Positions 8,622 to 16,497 of a stretch of DNA of 64,000 nucleotides are shown piece by piece. The position numbers were made by a program, and so were the translations under genes. The stretch spans positions 50,950 through 114,949 of the forward strand of contig JAQSWY010000024.1 of NCBI GenBank assembly GCA_029266425.1. Direction: 5' to 3'. Source of the DNA: Xanthobacteraceae bacterium. GTDB lineage: Bacteria; Pseudomonadota; Alphaproteobacteria; Rhizobiales; Xanthobacteraceae. The notes below the pieces were generated by a model. That model did not search any database. It worked only from the letters and a program-made list of their open reading frames with translations, and was not told where the DNA came from. The first letter of the stretch is position 1, and every line of letters begins with the position of its first letter.

Positions 8622-8953
8622 GACACGCCTCCCGCGATAGCCAGAGAGACGCACGTCGCCGCGGCTTTCGCACTCTTGAAGTGGCCTATCAGCGCTCCCG
8701 CAAGGTCGAACGCATCGTAGCCACCATCCTCACATTTGAAGATCGATCCGAGACGCGTCCGCCCGTCATAGACGGCGCTCCCGTAGCTAAGAAAAACCGT
8801 TCCGACTGGGGAAAATTTGCCAATCTGATCAATATCCGGCCAGTGCCAGCCGTTGTCGGAAAGCTTTTTGGAAGGGCTCGTTTCCTTGGCGCTTCCTAAA
8901 CCGCAGGTCAGGGGTTCGAATCCCTTCCGGGACGCCAGTTCAACACGTTGCAA
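8618..8953 (-). CDS. Short hypothetical ORF reading through the tRNA remnant
   Basis: This frame begins at a TTG and its first third (RKGFEPLTCGLG) is simply a translation of the tRNA-Arg fragment on the opposite strand, a known artefact. The remaining segment (GSIFKCEDGGYDAFDLAGAL, then GHFKSAKAAATC) looks like real coding sequence, and its stop overlaps the start of the HTH gene as ATGA. No other in-frame ATG, GTG or TTG is visible after the tRNA portion. Either translation starts at the TTG created by integration, or the 5' end of the gene was lost when the element integrated. Function unknown. Confidence 0.35.
   Translation of the reverse strand: MQRVELASRKGFEPLTCGLGSAKETSPSKKLSDNGWHWPDIDQIGKFSPVGTVFLSYGSAVYDGRTRLGSIFKCEDGGYDAFDLAGALIGHFKSAKAAATCVSLAIAGGVS
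8893..8937 (+). other. 3' fragment of tRNA-Arg(CCU): putative attachment site (attR) of an integrated element
   Basis: The 45 bases read as the 3' half of a tRNA. They comprise anticodon loop TTCCTAA (anticodon CCT), stem ACCGC, variable AGGTC, T arm AGGGG-TTCGAAT-CCCTT, acceptor CCGGGAC, discriminator G, and encoded CCA. The five bases before the loop (GGCGC) do not pair with ACCGC, so homology to a tRNA starts at the anticodon loop and no complete tRNA is present. Such 3' halves are left by tyrosine recombinases that integrate into tRNA genes. Given the orientation, the element should lie to the left, with the intact tRNA-Arg beyond the window. Confidence 0.8.
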
Positions 8954-9606
8954 ATGCCTGGATTGCTTAACTATGAGCGGCCTGCTTAGCGGCCTCGACT
9001 TCAGACCGGTCCAGGGGATGCCGACTCCGCGTATAGCATTGAAAGGGCATTGGCACGGCAGCGGCTGGTAGCGTCCGACAGACAGCGCCGGCTTCGTGCC
9101 TCACCGCTTCCGCTCCAACTCGCACGAGCACTGGAGCCACAGGTGCGGCGACGAAGAGCAGGAAGAGCAGCATGACGCCCAAGACGATCCGCCAGAGGCG
9201 GGCTTCGGATGCGATGGGTTCGTCGATACTGGCGCTTTCTCGTCTTCCGCGCTCTATTCCTATCGGTGTGGCTAGGCTACGGCCTCACAACCGCGCAAAA
9301 AAGGCATGATCCGTCCTTCCGGTTGAACGGCTGGAATGAACGTTGCCACCGAGATGTTGTTCCGCATTCTGCCGGCCCTTGACGCTCCAAAAAGCAACAC
9401 CCAAATCACCTGTGCCGGTCGTCTGATTGGACCCGGGATGTCATTGAGCGCCGAGAAGGCCGACAGCGAGGACGTCCGCGTCGAAGGCAACGTAGCGGCC
9501 TGACCACACATCGCTGCCTGACCTTTCAATTATTGCGCTAACAGGTGCAGGAAAGCGCTCTTCGAAGAGGAAGGAGAAACAACGAGAAGAAGGAAAGGAA
9601 ACGATC
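8938..9606. other. Gene-poor stretch upstream of the small heat-shock gene
   Basis: About 670 bases without a convincing gene. A possible 70-residue minus-strand frame (8967-9182) starts with a hydrophobic segment (MLLFLLFVAAPVAPVLV) but lacks other support. The last 60 bases before 9607 are purine-rich and end in AAGGAAA, which serves as ribosome binding site for the heat-shock gene. I see no clear CIRCE-type inverted repeat. Confidence 0.4.
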
Positions 9607-10116
9607 ATGACCGTACGTGACCTGATCCCCTGGAGCCGGGGCAGCAATCAGGCTCCGACCGTTTCTCGCGGTGACGAGATGGATCCGTTTCTGTCGTTGC
9701 ACCGCGATGTGAATCGGCTGTTCGACGAGGTCTTTCGCGGCTTCGACACTCCATCGCTCTTCGGCCCGATGCGGATCGCAAACCGCGGCTGGCCCAGCGT
9801 GGAAGTATCGGAAACGGACAAGGAAATCCGCGTGGCAGCTGAGGTGCCTGGCCTCGAGGAGAACGACATAGAAGTGCTGCTGGAGGATGGCGTGCTGACC
9901 CTTCGCGGCGAGAAGAAGTCTGAAACCGAAGACACCGGCCGCCAGTTCAGTGAGCGTTACTATGGTCGCTTCGAGCGGCGCTTCGCGCTCGGCCGCGAGG
10001 TCGAGGAGGACAAAGTGGCCGCGACATTCAAGAACGGTGTTCTGACGGTGACCTTACCAAAGACGGCCAAGGCGCAGGCGAACTCCAAGCGGGTCGCGAT
10101 CAACAGTGGCAACTGA
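9607..10116 (+). CDS. Hsp20 / alpha-crystallin family small heat-shock protein
   Basis: A protein of 169 aa that binds unfolding proteins without ATP. The alpha-crystallin domain runs from about residue 60 (WPSVEVSETDKEIRVAAEVPGLEENDIEV) to residue 160. It includes the GVLTLRGEKK strand, a FERRFALG segment and the conserved A-x-x-x-N-GVLTVTLPK ending (ATFKNGVLTVTLPK). The N-terminal arm (LIPWSRG, FLSLHRDVNRLFDEVF) is typical of the class A type. It stands alone between gene-poor stretches and is followed by a GC-rich hairpin. Heat or stress control is expected from the family, but no specific promoter motif is evident. Confidence 0.95.
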   Translation: MTVRDLIPWSRGSNQAPTVSRGDEMDPFLSLHRDVNRLFDEVFRGFDTPSLFGPMRIANRGWPSVEVSETDKEIRVAAEVPGLEENDIEVLLEDGVLTLRGEKKSETEDTGRQFSERYYGRFERRFALGREVEEDKVAATFKNGVLTVTLPKTAKAQANSKRVAINSGN

Positions 10117-10136
10117 AAGCCGTGGCTGGCAACTCG

Positions 10137-10159
10137 CCGGGCGCGGCGTCAGCGCCCGG
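10137..10159 (+). terminator. GC-rich hairpin after hsp20 gene
   Basis: Perfect 8-bp arms CCGGGCGC and GCGCCCGG flank a 7-base loop about 20 bases past the stop codon. No U-run follows, so it may act as a weak terminator or an mRNA 3'-stabilising structure. Confidence 0.45.
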
Positions 10160-10313
10160 TGATGCTGTCCTCCTGCCCGTTCTGGTCAACTCGGCCCCCT
10201 GACGCGAATCTATCGACCCTGTCGTTCTGCCGGGTTGCCCGCCGAGCTTAGGAACTAACCTTTGAGAGGCGGACGCCGCCAAGGTCCGCTCCAGGCGCCA
10301 GCGCGACGCGCGA

Positions 10314-10604
10314 CTATGACACTCCCTCAACGCTGACCAGACGAGCCGAACTGCAGTCATCTCGGAGTGCCTTCAGGCCCGCATAGACAGGGCCATAGTA
10401 GAAATTTTCGAACGCTGCCACCGACGGAAATTCCATTAGAACAATCCGCCTGGGCGTCCAGTCACCCTCGTAGACCCTATGCGTGCCACCGCGGGCGAGA
10501 TAGCGGCCACCAGCGGCCTCAAGCGCGGGCTTCACCTGGGCCATGAAATCCGCGTACTTCGTGGCGTCATGAATGTCGACATCGAAGATGGCATAGGCCG
10601 ACAT
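10314..10604 (-). CDS. DUF1330 family protein
   Basis: A 96-aa dimeric alpha/beta-barrel type protein of unknown biochemical function. Conserved segments are FDVDIHDATKYADFMAQVKPALEAAGGRYLARGG and RRIVLMEFPSVAAFENFYYGPVYAGLKALR, which match the DUF1330 pattern. I start at the ATG of MSAYAIFD, behind AAGGGA, because the upstream 29 residues in the track frame are not conserved in the family. A second DUF1330 gene lies at 18607. Neighbours give no clear pathway. Confidence 0.88.
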   Translation of the reverse strand: MSAYAIFDVDIHDATKYADFMAQVKPALEAAGGRYLARGGTHRVYEGDWTPRRIVLMEFPSVAAFENFYYGPVYAGLKALRDDCSSARLVSVEGVS

Positions 10605-11188
10605 CGCGTTCGTATCCCTTGTTCCTAAACGGCATGGCGCATCTCTCCGGAATCCGCTCATGAAGCGGCATTCAAATAACGCGCAAGCCACTGCGCAATA
10701 TCATTTTGAATTTCTGGCGGTTCAAGTACGCTTTATCGCTGTCGGCGCCTACCGGCCCCACGGCCGCGCGATATGGCCGGGCAGTGTAACGCTTGGTCGC
10801 TCCAGAGGAACCGCCAGCACCTTCGTTTGCTTGGCGGCGGCGACGAATGCGGCTCTGGCGTCGTGGTCAACAGCCGCCGGACGCCGATTCCTCCCAAACT
10901 GCGACCGGTTCCATCTGCATGGCGAACTCACCCCGAGGCGGGCGGGTCGGTTCAAGGCGCGACAGGCCCGCGCTTGCGATCTTCGGTTTCAATGCGAGGT
11001 GCGACGAAGTGGTGTTCATTGGAGCCCACAAACGCGGCCCACACACAGGCCGACAATCCCCGAGTCCCAAACTGGCAAGCCTCAGGCGCAACTTATCAAG
11101 CACGCCGTCTTGGTGTTCCTAGGGTTACCCCACCAATTGGCCAGCGCAGCCACCGGGCACCGGAGCGCGCCGCACGGGGAGATAGGCC
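10605..11188. other. Divergent intergenic region without recognised gene
   Basis: About 580 bases separate the leftward DUF1330 gene from the guanine deaminase gene. A 206-residue plus-strand frame (10660-11280) overlaps the start of the deaminase gene out of frame and has no family features. I treat it as non-coding. The stretch may carry promoters for both flanking genes. Confidence 0.4.
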
Positions 11189-12547
11189 ATGCCTCAGACA
11201 ATCACCGCGATTCAAGGGCCGGTCCTAACCTTCACTGGCGACCCATTCCAAAAGGGATTGGACCAAACGCTGGTCTATGAACCCGATGCAATCGTCGCCA
11301 TGGAGGACGGGCTAATCACACACTTCGGGCCAGCCGATCAAGTGAAAGGACTGCTCCCGCCAAATTGCGACGTGAAGAGCTATGGCAAGGATGCCTTGAT
11401 TTCTGCGGGCTTTATCGACAGCCACGTCCATTTTCCACAGACTCCCATGATTGCCGCCTACGGCGAGCAGCTTCTGGATTGGCTGAACAAGTACACTTTT
11501 CCTACGGAGCAGAAATTTGCCGATAAGGAGTTTGCTCGCAGCGTAGCCAAAGTCTTTCTACAGGAGAATTTGCGAAATGGCATAACGTGTGGGTGCGTCT
11601 ATTGCACCGTTTACCCGCAATCAGTCGACGCGCTGTTTGAGGAGGCAGAGAAGCTCGGCATGCGGCTGGCGGCGGGCAAGGTCCTGATGAACCGCAATGC
11701 GCCCCAAAGCCTCCTCGACACGACGCAAAGCGGCTACGACGAATCCAAAGCGCTCATAGGCAAATGGCACAACCGGGGCCGGCTGATGTACGCCATCACA
11801 CCACGCTTTGCGCCGACAAGCACGGGTGATCAACTCGAGGCCGCAGGGACGCTCTGGCAGGAGCATCCCGACTGCTTCATGCAGACCCACCTCTCTGAGA
11901 ACAAGGGAGAGGTTGCCTGGGTGAAAGAGCTATTCCCCGATCGAGCGGGCTATCTGGACGTCTACGACCATTACAAGCTCTGCGGACATCGGGCCATCTT
12001 CGGACACGGCATCCATCTCACTGATAGTGAGTTGCAGCGTATGCATGTCACGGGCTCTGCCGTTGCCCACTGTCCGACGTCCAATTTCTTCCTGGGCAGC
12101 GGATTCTTCAACATCGCGCATGCAATGAAGCGTGAACGCCCAGTTCGTGTGGGTCTCGGCACTGACCTAGGAGCCGGAACGTCCTTCTCGATCCTTGCGA
12201 CCCTCAATGAGGCGTACAAGGCGGCACAGCTCAACAGTTACGCGCTGTCCGCCGCGCACGCCTACTACCTCGCCACCCGCGGCACCGCACATGCGATGTA
12301 TCTCGATGACAAGATAGGGAGCATAGCCCCCGGCATGGAAGCCGACCTCGTCGTGCTCGACATGCGCTCTACGCCCATCATCGATTACAGGATGCGCTTC
12401 GCCGAAAGCTTCGAAGAGGCGCTCTTCATCCAGATGACGCTGGGGGATGATCGAGCCGTGCAGGCCACTTATGTGGCTGGCCAGCTCGTCTACACCCGGG
12501 ACCAAACCCGGGAAGTTGCGGATACCGGCCAGATTGCCGCCGAGTGA
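11189..12547 (+). CDS. guaD: Guanine deaminase
   Basis: 452 aa, normal length for amidohydrolase-type guanine deaminases that turn guanine into xanthine and ammonia. Zinc-site and substrate motifs are visible: FIDSHVHFPQ near residue 75, CGCVYCTVYPQSVDALFEEA, MQTHLSEN, FGHGIHLTDSE, SAVAHCPTSNFFLGSG and GLGTDLGAGTSFSIL with the catalytic aspartate. The start has GGGGAGA upstream. It is followed closely by two tandem MFS transporters and an AraC regulator, which points to a purine salvage or catabolic locus with its own uptake. GC content is visibly lower than in the right half of the window, consistent with acquisition. Confidence 0.95.
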   Translation: MPQTITAIQGPVLTFTGDPFQKGLDQTLVYEPDAIVAMEDGLITHFGPADQVKGLLPPNCDVKSYGKDALISAGFIDSHVHFPQTPMIAAYGEQLLDWLNKYTFPTEQKFADKEFARSVAKVFLQENLRNGITCGCVYCTVYPQSVDALFEEAEKLGMRLAAGKVLMNRNAPQSLLDTTQSGYDESKALIGKWHNRGRLMYAITPRFAPTSTGDQLEAAGTLWQEHPDCFMQTHLSENKGEVAWVKELFPDRAGYLDVYDHYKLCGHRAIFGHGIHLTDSELQRMHVTGSAVAHCPTSNFFLGSGFFNIAHAMKRERPVRVGLGTDLGAGTSFSILATLNEAYKAAQLNSYALSAAHAYYLATRGTAHAMYLDDKIGSIAPGMEADLVVLDMRSTPIIDYRMRFAESFEEALFIQMTLGDDRAVQATYVAGQLVYTRDQTREVADTGQIAAE

Positions 12548-12574
12548 GTGCGGTTCGAAGATGGAGTAGCATCA

Positions 12575-13864
12575 ATGGCAGATATCAGTTCGGTTTCACC
12601 GAGCCTGTCTCCGCCGACGCCGGAGGCTCGTCTCGGAAGCGCGTACGCATGGTGGGTATGGATTCTCGCGGTGGCGTTTGTCGTCTATCTGTTCAGCTTC
12701 CAGACTGGGTATTCCATCGTGAACGCAAATGTTCAGCAGGATACCGGTTTGTCAGTTGCTCAGGTAGCCACGATAGCTGCGGTCTATACTTGGGTATTCG
12801 CGATATGCCAGTTTTTCGGGGGTGCACTCCTGGATCGCCTGGGGTCCAAGAAGGTTTTACCTATCTCGATCGCTCTAGTTGTACTCGGAGTATTTGTCTT
12901 CGCGAACGCAACGAGCTACGAAATGCTCCTGCTTTCCCAGATCATCGTTGCCGTCGGTTCGTGTACCGGCTTCGTCGGAGCCGGTTACGTCGGCGGCCAA
13001 TGGTTCGGAATGGCCAAGTTCAGCCTTATGTTCGGCTTGGTGCAGGTGGTCGCGGCCCTGACCTCCGCCTTCTCTCAAAACATAATTGAGCTCACGCTCG
13101 GTCATATGACCTGGCGCACATTGTTCAATGGCTACGGTGTCATGGGCATTGTGCTGCTGGTTGTAGGCGCGATCTATATTCGAAACCCCAAGCCAGTGGC
13201 GGCACATCCCGGCGAGGGCATGGGCGCCTTCTTCTCAGGCGTTTTGCAGAGCATGGCGGAGGTGGCCAAGATTCCGCATGTCTGGCTCGCAGCAATTCTC
13301 GGCGCCGCGCAGTTCGGCGTTATGCTCGCGCTCGGTGTGGTCTGGGCTCCGAAGCTCCTGATGGTGCACGGCTTGAGCCAATCGGCCGCCAGCTTCGGCG
13401 CGTCGCTACTCTGGCTTGGGCTTGCCGCCGGAAGCGCGGCCATTCCCTGGTGGTCGGACCATATCAAGGCCCGCAAACTGCCACTACTGCTCGGCGGTGT
13501 CGTGCAGCTCGCGTGCCTGCTCCCCCTGCTCTATATGACCGGCTTGGGCGCAGGCCTCATAATGGCCCTCTGCTTTATCTTCGGCTTTGCCAATGCTAGC
13601 CATATGCTCGCCTTCAGTACTGCCGCGGACGTCGTGAAGCCGACCCAGATTGGCACGTCGGCAGCGGTCGTGAACGGCATCATGTTCATCCTTGGCGGCA
13701 TAATGATTAGCCGGCCGGGAGCTCGGATAGGTCAAGGCGTCGAATCCGGCATCGAGCCACGCTCGCTTGAACTTGCTCAATATGCCGGTTGGCCTCTGGT
13801 CATCGCCATGGTTCTCGCCGTGGTGCTCGCTCTCGTCATTCGAGAGACATACCCAAGGCACTGA
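12575..13864 (+). CDS. MFS transporter, OxlT-like, copy 1 of tandem pair
   Basis: About 429 aa starting at the ATG of MADISSVS, with GGAG upstream; the track start is a GTG only 27 bases earlier. It has twelve predicted membrane helices, a FQTGYSIVNANVQQD loop after helix 1, YTWVFAICQFFGGALLDRLGSKKVLP as the MFS A-motif region, and GAGYVGGQWFGMAKFSLMFG in helix 5. It begins 27 bases after the guanine deaminase stop and is strongly similar to the next gene, so the pair arose by tandem duplication. I infer transport of a purine, nucleobase or related catabolite; the family itself usually handles carboxylates, so this is uncertain. Confidence 0.9.
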   Translation: MADISSVSPSLSPPTPEARLGSAYAWWVWILAVAFVVYLFSFQTGYSIVNANVQQDTGLSVAQVATIAAVYTWVFAICQFFGGALLDRLGSKKVLPISIALVVLGVFVFANATSYEMLLLSQIIVAVGSCTGFVGAGYVGGQWFGMAKFSLMFGLVQVVAALTSAFSQNIIELTLGHMTWRTLFNGYGVMGIVLLVVGAIYIRNPKPVAAHPGEGMGAFFSGVLQSMAEVAKIPHVWLAAILGAAQFGVMLALGVVWAPKLLMVHGLSQSAASFGASLLWLGLAAGSAAIPWWSDHIKARKLPLLLGGVVQLACLLPLLYMTGLGAGLIMALCFIFGFANASHMLAFSTAADVVKPTQIGTSAAVVNGIMFILGGIMISRPGARIGQGVESGIEPRSLELAQYAGWPLVIAMVLAVVLALVIRETYPRH

Positions 13865-13926
13865 TCCAAACGGCCTGCGCGCCGATCGGATGCGCAGGCC
13901 GTCCTGCAAGCCAGGGACGAGTCAGA

Positions 13927-15195
13927 ATGACTGTTGCCGCCCCCACGATTCCGAGTGCAAACGTGACCAAGGCGCATGCCTGGTTCGTTTGGGCTTTGTC
14001 GGTCACTTTCGTCATCTATTATTTTAGCTTCCAGACTGGATACGCCATCGTAAACGTCAGCGTTCAGAGGGATCTAGCTCTAACCGTGGCGCAGATTGCA
14101 ACGGTGGCGGCGGTCTACACGTGGGTGTTCGCGTTCTGCCAGTTCCTCAGCGGCGCGCTTCTGGACCGTCTCGGTGCCAATCGCGTCATTCCACCGGCGA
14201 TTGCCCTCGTTACCGTCGGCGTTTTCCTATTCGCCAACGCCGAGAGCTACGGAATGCTGCTGCTGTCGCAGCTAACCATCGCGATAGGTGCATGCACGGG
14301 CTTCGTAGGTGCTGGCTATATTGGCGGCCAGTGGTTCGGTTTCGCCCGATTCAGCTTCATGTTCGGGCTCGTGCAATTTGCTGCCGCGTTCTTTTCCGCG
14401 TTCAATCAGAATCTCCTAAGCCTCACGCTAGAGTGGTTATCCTGGCGTGAGCTGTTCAACTATGTGGGCCTTTTCGGCATTGCCCTGGCCATCATTGGAG
14501 CCATCTACATACGAAACCCGAAGCCGGTCCCCGCGATGAGGAAAGGCGGCGGGGCGTTCTTCGCGGACCTTCTCTCCGCCATCTTCGCGGTAGCCAAAAT
14601 CCCGCACGTATGGATCGCTGCGGCCTATGGAGCCCTGTGCTTCGGGACCATGCTAGCACTTGGAGTCGTCTGGGCACCCAAACTGCTCGCAGCGCGGGGA
14701 CTGGACCCCGCCACGGCGAACTGGTCGGCATCATTCCTTTGGTTTGGCCTCGCTGCGGGCTGCTTCGTTGTACCGGCCTGGTCGGATGCATTGAAACGGC
14801 GGAAGCTGCCCATCATCGTCTGCACCGCAATTCAGGTTCTAGCCCTATTGGCCCTCCTCCATGCGCCCGAAGTGGGGGTGACTGGGGCCATGCTGCTGTG
14901 CGCGATTTTTGGTGCGGCGAACGCATCGCATATGCTCGCCTTCAGCACTGCGGCCGATGTAGTGGAGCCATCTCGGATCGGCACTTCAGCAGCCATCGTG
15001 AATGGCATCATGTTTTTGTTCGGCGGCCTGATGATTCAGAGGCCAGGAGTCCGTATCGGGCAAGGCCTTGAAGCGGGCCTCCAGGCAGGTAGCCTGGATC
15101 TCGCGCAGTACGCTGCGTGGCCAATGACACTCGCACTGCTTCTGGCGCTGGCGGTGGCAGCGTTCATGCGTGAGACCTACCGCCGAGACGACTGA
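13927..15195 (+). CDS. MFS transporter, OxlT-like, copy 2 of tandem pair
   Basis: About 422 aa; the ATG at 13927 gives the same N-terminal layout as copy 1, while the track start at 13789 lies inside the previous gene. Near-identical blocks shared with copy 1 include FSFQTGYAIVNV, AAVYTWVFAFCQFLSGALLDRLG, GAGYIGGQWFGFARFSFMFG, NASHMLAFSTAADVV and GTSAAIVNGIMFLFGG. The 62-base gap suggests co-transcription with guaD and copy 1. Two paralogues may differ in affinity or substrate, for example guanine against xanthine or urate; that is inference. Confidence 0.9.
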   Translation: MTVAAPTIPSANVTKAHAWFVWALSVTFVIYYFSFQTGYAIVNVSVQRDLALTVAQIATVAAVYTWVFAFCQFLSGALLDRLGANRVIPPAIALVTVGVFLFANAESYGMLLLSQLTIAIGACTGFVGAGYIGGQWFGFARFSFMFGLVQFAAAFFSAFNQNLLSLTLEWLSWRELFNYVGLFGIALAIIGAIYIRNPKPVPAMRKGGGAFFADLLSAIFAVAKIPHVWIAAAYGALCFGTMLALGVVWAPKLLAARGLDPATANWSASFLWFGLAAGCFVVPAWSDALKRRKLPIIVCTAIQVLALLALLHAPEVGVTGAMLLCAIFGAANASHMLAFSTAADVVEPSRIGTSAAIVNGIMFLFGGLMIQRPGVRIGQGLEAGLQAGSLDLAQYAAWPMTLALLLALAVAAFMRETYRRDD

Positions 15196-15353
15196 TAAGG
15201 CGTACCGTTCTACCTATAAAGCCGTTGCTGTGTCCCAAACTGTCAAGTCCTTGTCACGTTGCGTCAAGCAGCGCAAGTTCACCGGGTCACTATCCCAAAA
15301 GCTGACATCCGGCACGGCACGACCATCATCGGACGGTATAGTGCGGGGGAGTT

Positions 15354-16442
15354 ATGTCGGGCAACGATGAGTACGATCCGACGGTTTCGAACTCGTCGCG
15401 GCAGGTGGCGCCCGCACGTCGTACTCTTGGCCCCGGATACATTCGCGTCGGAGCAGCAATCCACATCCCGGCCACACTCCGGCAATTCGGCATTGATCCG
15501 GATCAGCTAATCCATGAGGCGGGCCTCGATCCGCAGTCGTTTCAGGACATTGACGGCATTATATCGCATGCAGGTCTGGGAAAGCTGCTGACGCTTTGCG
15601 TTGCACGCACCAGGTGCGCACATTTCGGGCTTCTGGTCGGCAGGCAGGCCACGATACTGTCGTATGGCCTAATTGGCCGATTGATGCAGCATTCAGCTAC
15701 ACTCGGCGACGCTCTGAGAAGTCTCGCCGCAAACCTGCATATTCAGAATCGAGGGGCAGTTCCGTACCTTCATGTGGCCGGGGACACCGCCATTTTCAGC
15801 TATGCGGTGAATCAGCCCCAGAGCAAAGGGTCGGACCAAATCTCTGATGCCGCACTCGCCTGCGCGGTTGTCGCCATTCGGGCGCTTCGCGGTTCGAGTT
15901 GGTCACCGACGGAAACGCTCCTCGCGCGGTCTGTCCCGGCTGATCAGGAGCCTTATCGGCGGCACTTTCGGGCACCTATCAGCTTCAATCGAGAGACTGG
16001 TGCCCTTGTATTCCCGGTCTCAGACTTGGGCGCGCCCGTACCGGGCGCTGATCCATTCTTGAAGGCGCTTCTAGAGGAGCGCCTCACAAGGATGAAGACG
16101 TCCGCCCACGCGGACTTCAGCGACGACGTTCGCCGCATTGTCCGGGTTCAGCTTTCATCAAGCCACTGCACTGCGGGAGGCATCGCACAAACGTTCGACA
16201 TGAACAGGCGCACGCTCCTTCGCCATCTGAACCATGAAGGCGTGTCCTTCAGAGTGCTCAACAATGAGATAAGGTTCGAGGTCGCTTGTCAGCTTCTGGC
16301 TGATACCGACATGTCGCTGATCGAGATTGCAACGACCTTGGGATACTCGGAGGCGAGCGCATTCACGCGCGCATTCCGACGCTGGGCGGATCGGACTCCA
16401 AGTTCCTGGCGAGCTACGCACCAGCAAAGCGGCGCGCTGTAA
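15354..16442 (+). CDS. AraC-family transcriptional regulator
   Basis: 362 aa. The N-terminal half (YIRVGAAIHIPATLRQFGIDPDQLIHEAGL through HFGLLVGRQA) matches the arabinose-binding-like domain of the OruR/ArgR-type AraC subgroup. The C-terminal 90 residues carry the double HTH with FDMNRRTLLRHLNHEGVSFRVLNNEIRFEVACQLL, then IATTLGYSEASAFTRAFRRW. It lies 158 bases after the second MFS gene in the same direction, so it probably controls the guaD-MFS-MFS genes in response to a purine or its breakdown product. No repeat pairs typical of an AraC site were obvious. Confidence 0.9.
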   Translation: MSGNDEYDPTVSNSSRQVAPARRTLGPGYIRVGAAIHIPATLRQFGIDPDQLIHEAGLDPQSFQDIDGIISHAGLGKLLTLCVARTRCAHFGLLVGRQATILSYGLIGRLMQHSATLGDALRSLAANLHIQNRGAVPYLHVAGDTAIFSYAVNQPQSKGSDQISDAALACAVVAIRALRGSSWSPTETLLARSVPADQEPYRRHFRAPISFNRETGALVFPVSDLGAPVPGADPFLKALLEERLTRMKTSAHADFSDDVRRIVRVQLSSSHCTAGGIAQTFDMNRRTLLRHLNHEGVSFRVLNNEIRFEVACQLLADTDMSLIEIATTLGYSEASAFTRAFRRWADRTPSSWRATHQQSGAL

Positions 16443-16497
16443 GCCAGATTTCACTCCTCCACATAGCGCCGTCCGGCGTTCCTCTGGAGATGGCGAG

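Noticed and set aside
8893-8937. Complete tRNA-Arg gene
   Set aside because: No 5' acceptor strand (GTCCCGG) or D arm upstream; the bases before the anticodon loop do not pair with the 3' stem.
10660-11280. 206-residue ORF before guaD
   Set aside because: Overlaps guaD out of frame, no conserved motif, mixed basic composition.
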